Shown here piece by piece: positions 6,377 through 8,209 of a stretch of 8,209 nt of DNA. Position 1 is the first letter of the stretch. Every line of letters begins with the position of its first letter. The notes below the pieces were generated by a model. It ran no database searches. It was not told where the DNA came from and saw nothing but the letters and a program-made list of their open reading frames with translations. Location of the stretch: contig CAMHFA010000038.1 of assembly GCA_946184255.1 (NCBI GenBank), positions 1 to 8,209 on the forward strand, in the 5' to 3' direction. Made by a program: the position numbers and the translations under genes. This stretch comes from an uncultured Bacteroidales bacterium. Its GTDB lineage: Bacteria; Bacteroidota; Bacteroidia; Bacteroidales; UBA932.

Positions 6377-7804
6377 ATGAAGAAACTTGTCTTTTGTATC
6401 ATTCTGGCCGCCACCTGTGCGACAATGTTTTCCCAGACCCGTAAGGAACGTCTGACCGAACATGTCTATTATTTCGCCGCAGATTCACTGAACGGCCGTG
6501 CGGCCGGCTCGCCGGATGCAGCCAAGGCTGCCGCTTACATAGTTAATGAATATGAATCCATGGGCCTCAAACCCCTCTATGACGATTGGTACATGCCGTT
6601 CAATACCAATGGGAAGGACTACAAGAACGTGGTCGCCGTCCTGGAAGGCAATGATCCTGAATTGAAAAACCAGTACATAGTCATCGGTGCCCATTACGAC
6701 CATCTTGGAGTGAAGAAGGGACAGATTTACAACGGAGCTGACGACAACGCCTCCGGTTCCGCGGCGGTGATCGAAATCGCAAGGGCGCTTTGTTCGAATC
6801 GTGACAAGTTGAAGAGGACAGTGGTCATCGCAGCCTTTGATGCAGAAGAACTCGGCCTCTATGGTTCCAATGCTCTGGCTGACCGGATGCTTGGAGAGGA
6901 CGGATTGGATGTCCGCCTGATGATGAGTGTCGACATGGTCGGCTGGTATAAGGCCACGAACAGCCTTACTCTTATGGGGGTAGCGACCATAAAGGACAGT
7001 CGCAGGGTTCTGCAGACGGAAAAACTGAATTTAAAGCTCAAGAATTTCGAGTGGTCCCCTGTGACCGCCACGGACACCGAGGGCTTTGCCAAGAGACAGG
7101 TCCCGACCCTTGCGATATCCACAGGAATCAAGTCCCCTTATCACAAACCCGAGGATGATGCCGACTTGATCGACTATGATGGTCTGGACAAGGTAACCGA
7201 CTACCTGACCGACCTGACGATGGAAGTGGCTTCTGACGAAAGCTTCGCCGCGTCAGGGAGGGTGGCACGCAAGCACAGGAGCGGACATCCGATACTGGAG
7301 GTTGCTCTGTCCCCCGCCATCGGCAGTTCCCATTTCAATTTCCCTGATGCGCCCTTTGAAGGGAAAACAGGCTTTTCCTATGGTGGAGGTGTTTCAGCTC
7401 AGCTGAATTTCGGACATCTCAGCCATTTCGGCATCAAAGCGGATGCCTTGTATCTGCAGGCATCAGCCCCGTATCTCGACGAGACGGCAGTATATTCATC
7501 ATCCTTGAAGTACAAGGGAAGCGAGCTGCGCGTCCCTGTCCAGTTGATATACCAGGGTGGAGGTACAGGTACTGCTTTCCTGGGTTTCGGAGGATACTAC
7601 GGCCACAGGTTCAAGACCTCCCTGCCGTCCGACTGGACTGTGAGGACCGAAGACTTCGGACTGTCCACGGAGCTTGGCCTGAAGGTGGGCGGCTTCGGCC
7701 TGTCAGTCATCTGGATGTCATCCCTGACTCCCTTCTTTAATGAAAAAAGTGCCCCGTCAGTCAGACAGGGCACAGCTCTCGTTAAATTGAACAAGTACTT
7801 CTAG
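6377..7804 (+). CDS. Secreted M28 zinc peptidase fused to a PorT-like beta-barrel
   Basis: A 475-residue exported two-domain protein. Residues 1-19 or so are a signal peptide (MKKLVFCIILAATCATMFS) before Gln20. Residues of about 22-285 are an M28 aminopeptidase-type catalytic domain with all expected di-zinc residues: His106 and Asp108 (GAHYDH), bridging Asp122 (GADDNASG), catalytic Glu157 and ligand Glu158 (DAEELG), Asp186 (SVDMVG) and His256 (SPYHKPEDD). Residues of about 300-475 form a second domain with roughly eight amphipathic strands, a PorT-like SSLKYKGSELRVPVQLIY segment at 375-392 and a terminal LVKLNKYF. This fits an outer-membrane barrel of the OMP_b-brl_2/PorT type. The enzyme would be membrane-tethered; because such barrels keep both ends in the periplasm, it probably works there on peptides. 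It is divergent from the receptor operon and shares its final CTAG with the convergent isomerase gene. Confidence 0.9.
   Translation: MKKLVFCIILAATCATMFSQTRKERLTEHVYYFAADSLNGRAAGSPDAAKAAAYIVNEYESMGLKPLYDDWYMPFNTNGKDYKNVVAVLEGNDPELKNQYIVIGAHYDHLGVKKGQIYNGADDNASGSAAVIEIARALCSNRDKLKRTVVIAAFDAEELGLYGSNALADRMLGEDGLDVRLMMSVDMVGWYKATNSLTLMGVATIKDSRRVLQTEKLNLKLKNFEWSPVTATDTEGFAKRQVPTLAISTGIKSPYHKPEDDADLIDYDGLDKVTDYLTDLTMEVASDESFAASGRVARKHRSGHPILEVALSPAIGSSHFNFPDAPFEGKTGFSYGGGVSAQLNFGHLSHFGIKADALYLQASAPYLDETAVYSSSLKYKGSELRVPVQLIYQGGGTGTAFLGFGGYYGHRFKTSLPSDWTVRTEDFGLSTELGLKVGGFGLSVIWMSSLTPFFNEKSAPSVRQGTALVKLNKYF
7743..7773 (-). terminator. Intrinsic terminator for the isomerase gene, inside M28 coding sequence
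   Basis: Read on the minus strand, GTGCCCTGTC (7773-7764) pairs with GACGGGGCAC (7758-7749) around a TGACT loop and is followed directly by six T (7748-7743). The RNA stem is ten unbroken pairs with one U-G wobble. It begins 27 nt after the isomerase stop. On the plus strand the wobble becomes a C-A mismatch and no U-run follows, so the signal is directional. It lies within M28 codons 456-466. Confidence 0.82.
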
Positions 7805-8209
7805 GCCTTCGCCTCCTCCCACTGTGCGCGGAGGAGATTGACGGCAGCGGTAACGAGGGTGGCGCGGTCTCCGCCGCAGCCGCACTCGAAACTGACATAC
7901 TTGTCGTAGCCAAGCTGCTGTAGAGCCTTGAAACCATTCACATAATTGTCCACCTCACCGTTCTCTCCGGGCATCTTACGGTTGCCGCGGCTGGCGATGT
8001 GTACGTGCTGGAGGTATTGCTTTCCGGCTGACATGAAAGCACCGAAGTCGCAGGTTTCCTCCTGCATGTGCCAGAAATCTCCCATGGCCTTCACGCCATC
8101 GCTATTGGAGTCGCGTGCAATCGCGGCTGCGTCAGCGACAAGGCGCATGTAGAAAGCTTCCTTGCGGTTGAGGGGTTCGAGGATAACAGTGGTGCCGCAA
8201 GCCTTTGCG
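7801..8209 (-). CDS. Sugar phosphate isomerase/epimerase (xylose isomerase-like TIM barrel), 5' end missing
   Basis: This is the C-terminal part, about 136 residues, of an AP-endonuclease-2-type TIM barrel. The frame is open to the right edge, so the ATG at 8148 is internal: the residues before it (TTVILEPLNRKEAFY) belong to the family. Four putative metal ligands are visible: Glu in ILEPLNR, Asp in MGDFWHM, His in HVHIAS and Glu in SFECG. Spacings of 33 and 26 residues between the first three match, as I remember, those in D-tagatose 3-epimerase. Such enzymes isomerise or epimerise ketoses or hydroxypyruvate in the cytoplasm using a divalent metal; the substrate here cannot be told. The C-terminus is short and Ala/Glu rich (AQWEEAKA). 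The gene ends TAG on the same CTAG that ends the convergent M28 gene, and a strong terminator follows inside that gene. Confidence 0.85.
   Translation of the reverse strand, partial: AKACGTTVILEPLNRKEAFYMRLVADAAAIARDSNSDGVKAMGDFWHMQEETCDFGAFMSAGKQYLQHVHIASRGNRKMPGENGEVDNYVNGFKALQQLGYDKYVSFECGCGGDRATLVTAAVNLLRAQWEEAKA
7813..7836 (+). other. GC-rich hairpin just after the M28 stop codon
   Basis: CTCCTCC (7813-7819) and GGAGGAG (7830-7836) form a perfect 7-bp stem with a 10-nt loop, starting 8 nt after the M28 stop, inside the isomerase coding sequence. No U-run follows on either strand, so it is not a classical terminator. It could mark or protect the 3' end of the M28 transcript, or be chance from codon choice. 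Confidence 0.3.

Noticed and set aside
6301..6414. A 38-residue upstream extension of the TonB receptor reading frame
   Set aside because: It would place the clear signal peptide inside the protein, cover the whole divergent promoter gap and overlap the start of the M28 gene. The ATG at 6300 is the sensible start.

Overview
The window looks like chromosomal DNA from a Bacteroidota bacterium, most likely order Bacteroidales. The reasons are a DUF4421 barrel protein, a plug-plus-barrel TonB-dependent receptor, a patatin-POTRA-barrel protein, a PorT-like barrel domain, signal peptides ending just before Gln, no Shine-Dalgarno sequences ahead of the starts, and TAnnTTTG-type -7 elements. Base composition is near 50% G+C by eye and even throughout. 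I see no mobile elements, RNA genes or CRISPR arrays. The genes are tightly packed, and the longest non-coding stretch is 76 bp.

Layout, left to right. (1) The 3' part of a DUF4421 outer-membrane barrel gene (+) enters from the left edge. (2) It converges, with an 8-bp gap, on the end of a three-gene leftward unit that reads TonB-dependent receptor (start 6300), HAD hydrolase (start 4043), then patatin-type autotransporter-like phospholipase (start 3331). The gaps inside this unit are 10 and 16 bp, so it is probably one operon. (3) A 76-bp divergent promoter region (6301-6376) separates the receptor gene from a rightward gene for a secreted M28 zinc peptidase fused to a PorT-like eight-strand barrel. 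(4) That gene runs tail to tail into a leftward sugar phosphate isomerase/epimerase gene cut by the right edge. The two genes end on the same CTAG.

The shared theme is the outer membrane. Four of the six genes encode integral outer-membrane barrels, and two of these carry a hydrolase domain on the same chain (patatin-barrel and M28 peptidase-barrel). The HAD phosphatase and the TIM-barrel isomerase are the only clearly cytoplasmic enzymes. A joint function, such as uptake and processing of a phospho- or acyl-containing substrate, is only a guess.

The most notable points are the M28-barrel fusion, a strong intrinsic terminator for the isomerase gene lying inside the M28 coding sequence, a 22-bp near-identical sequence at the starts of the receptor and HAD genes, facing promoter-like elements forming an inverted repeat, and a reduced, atypical TonB plug.
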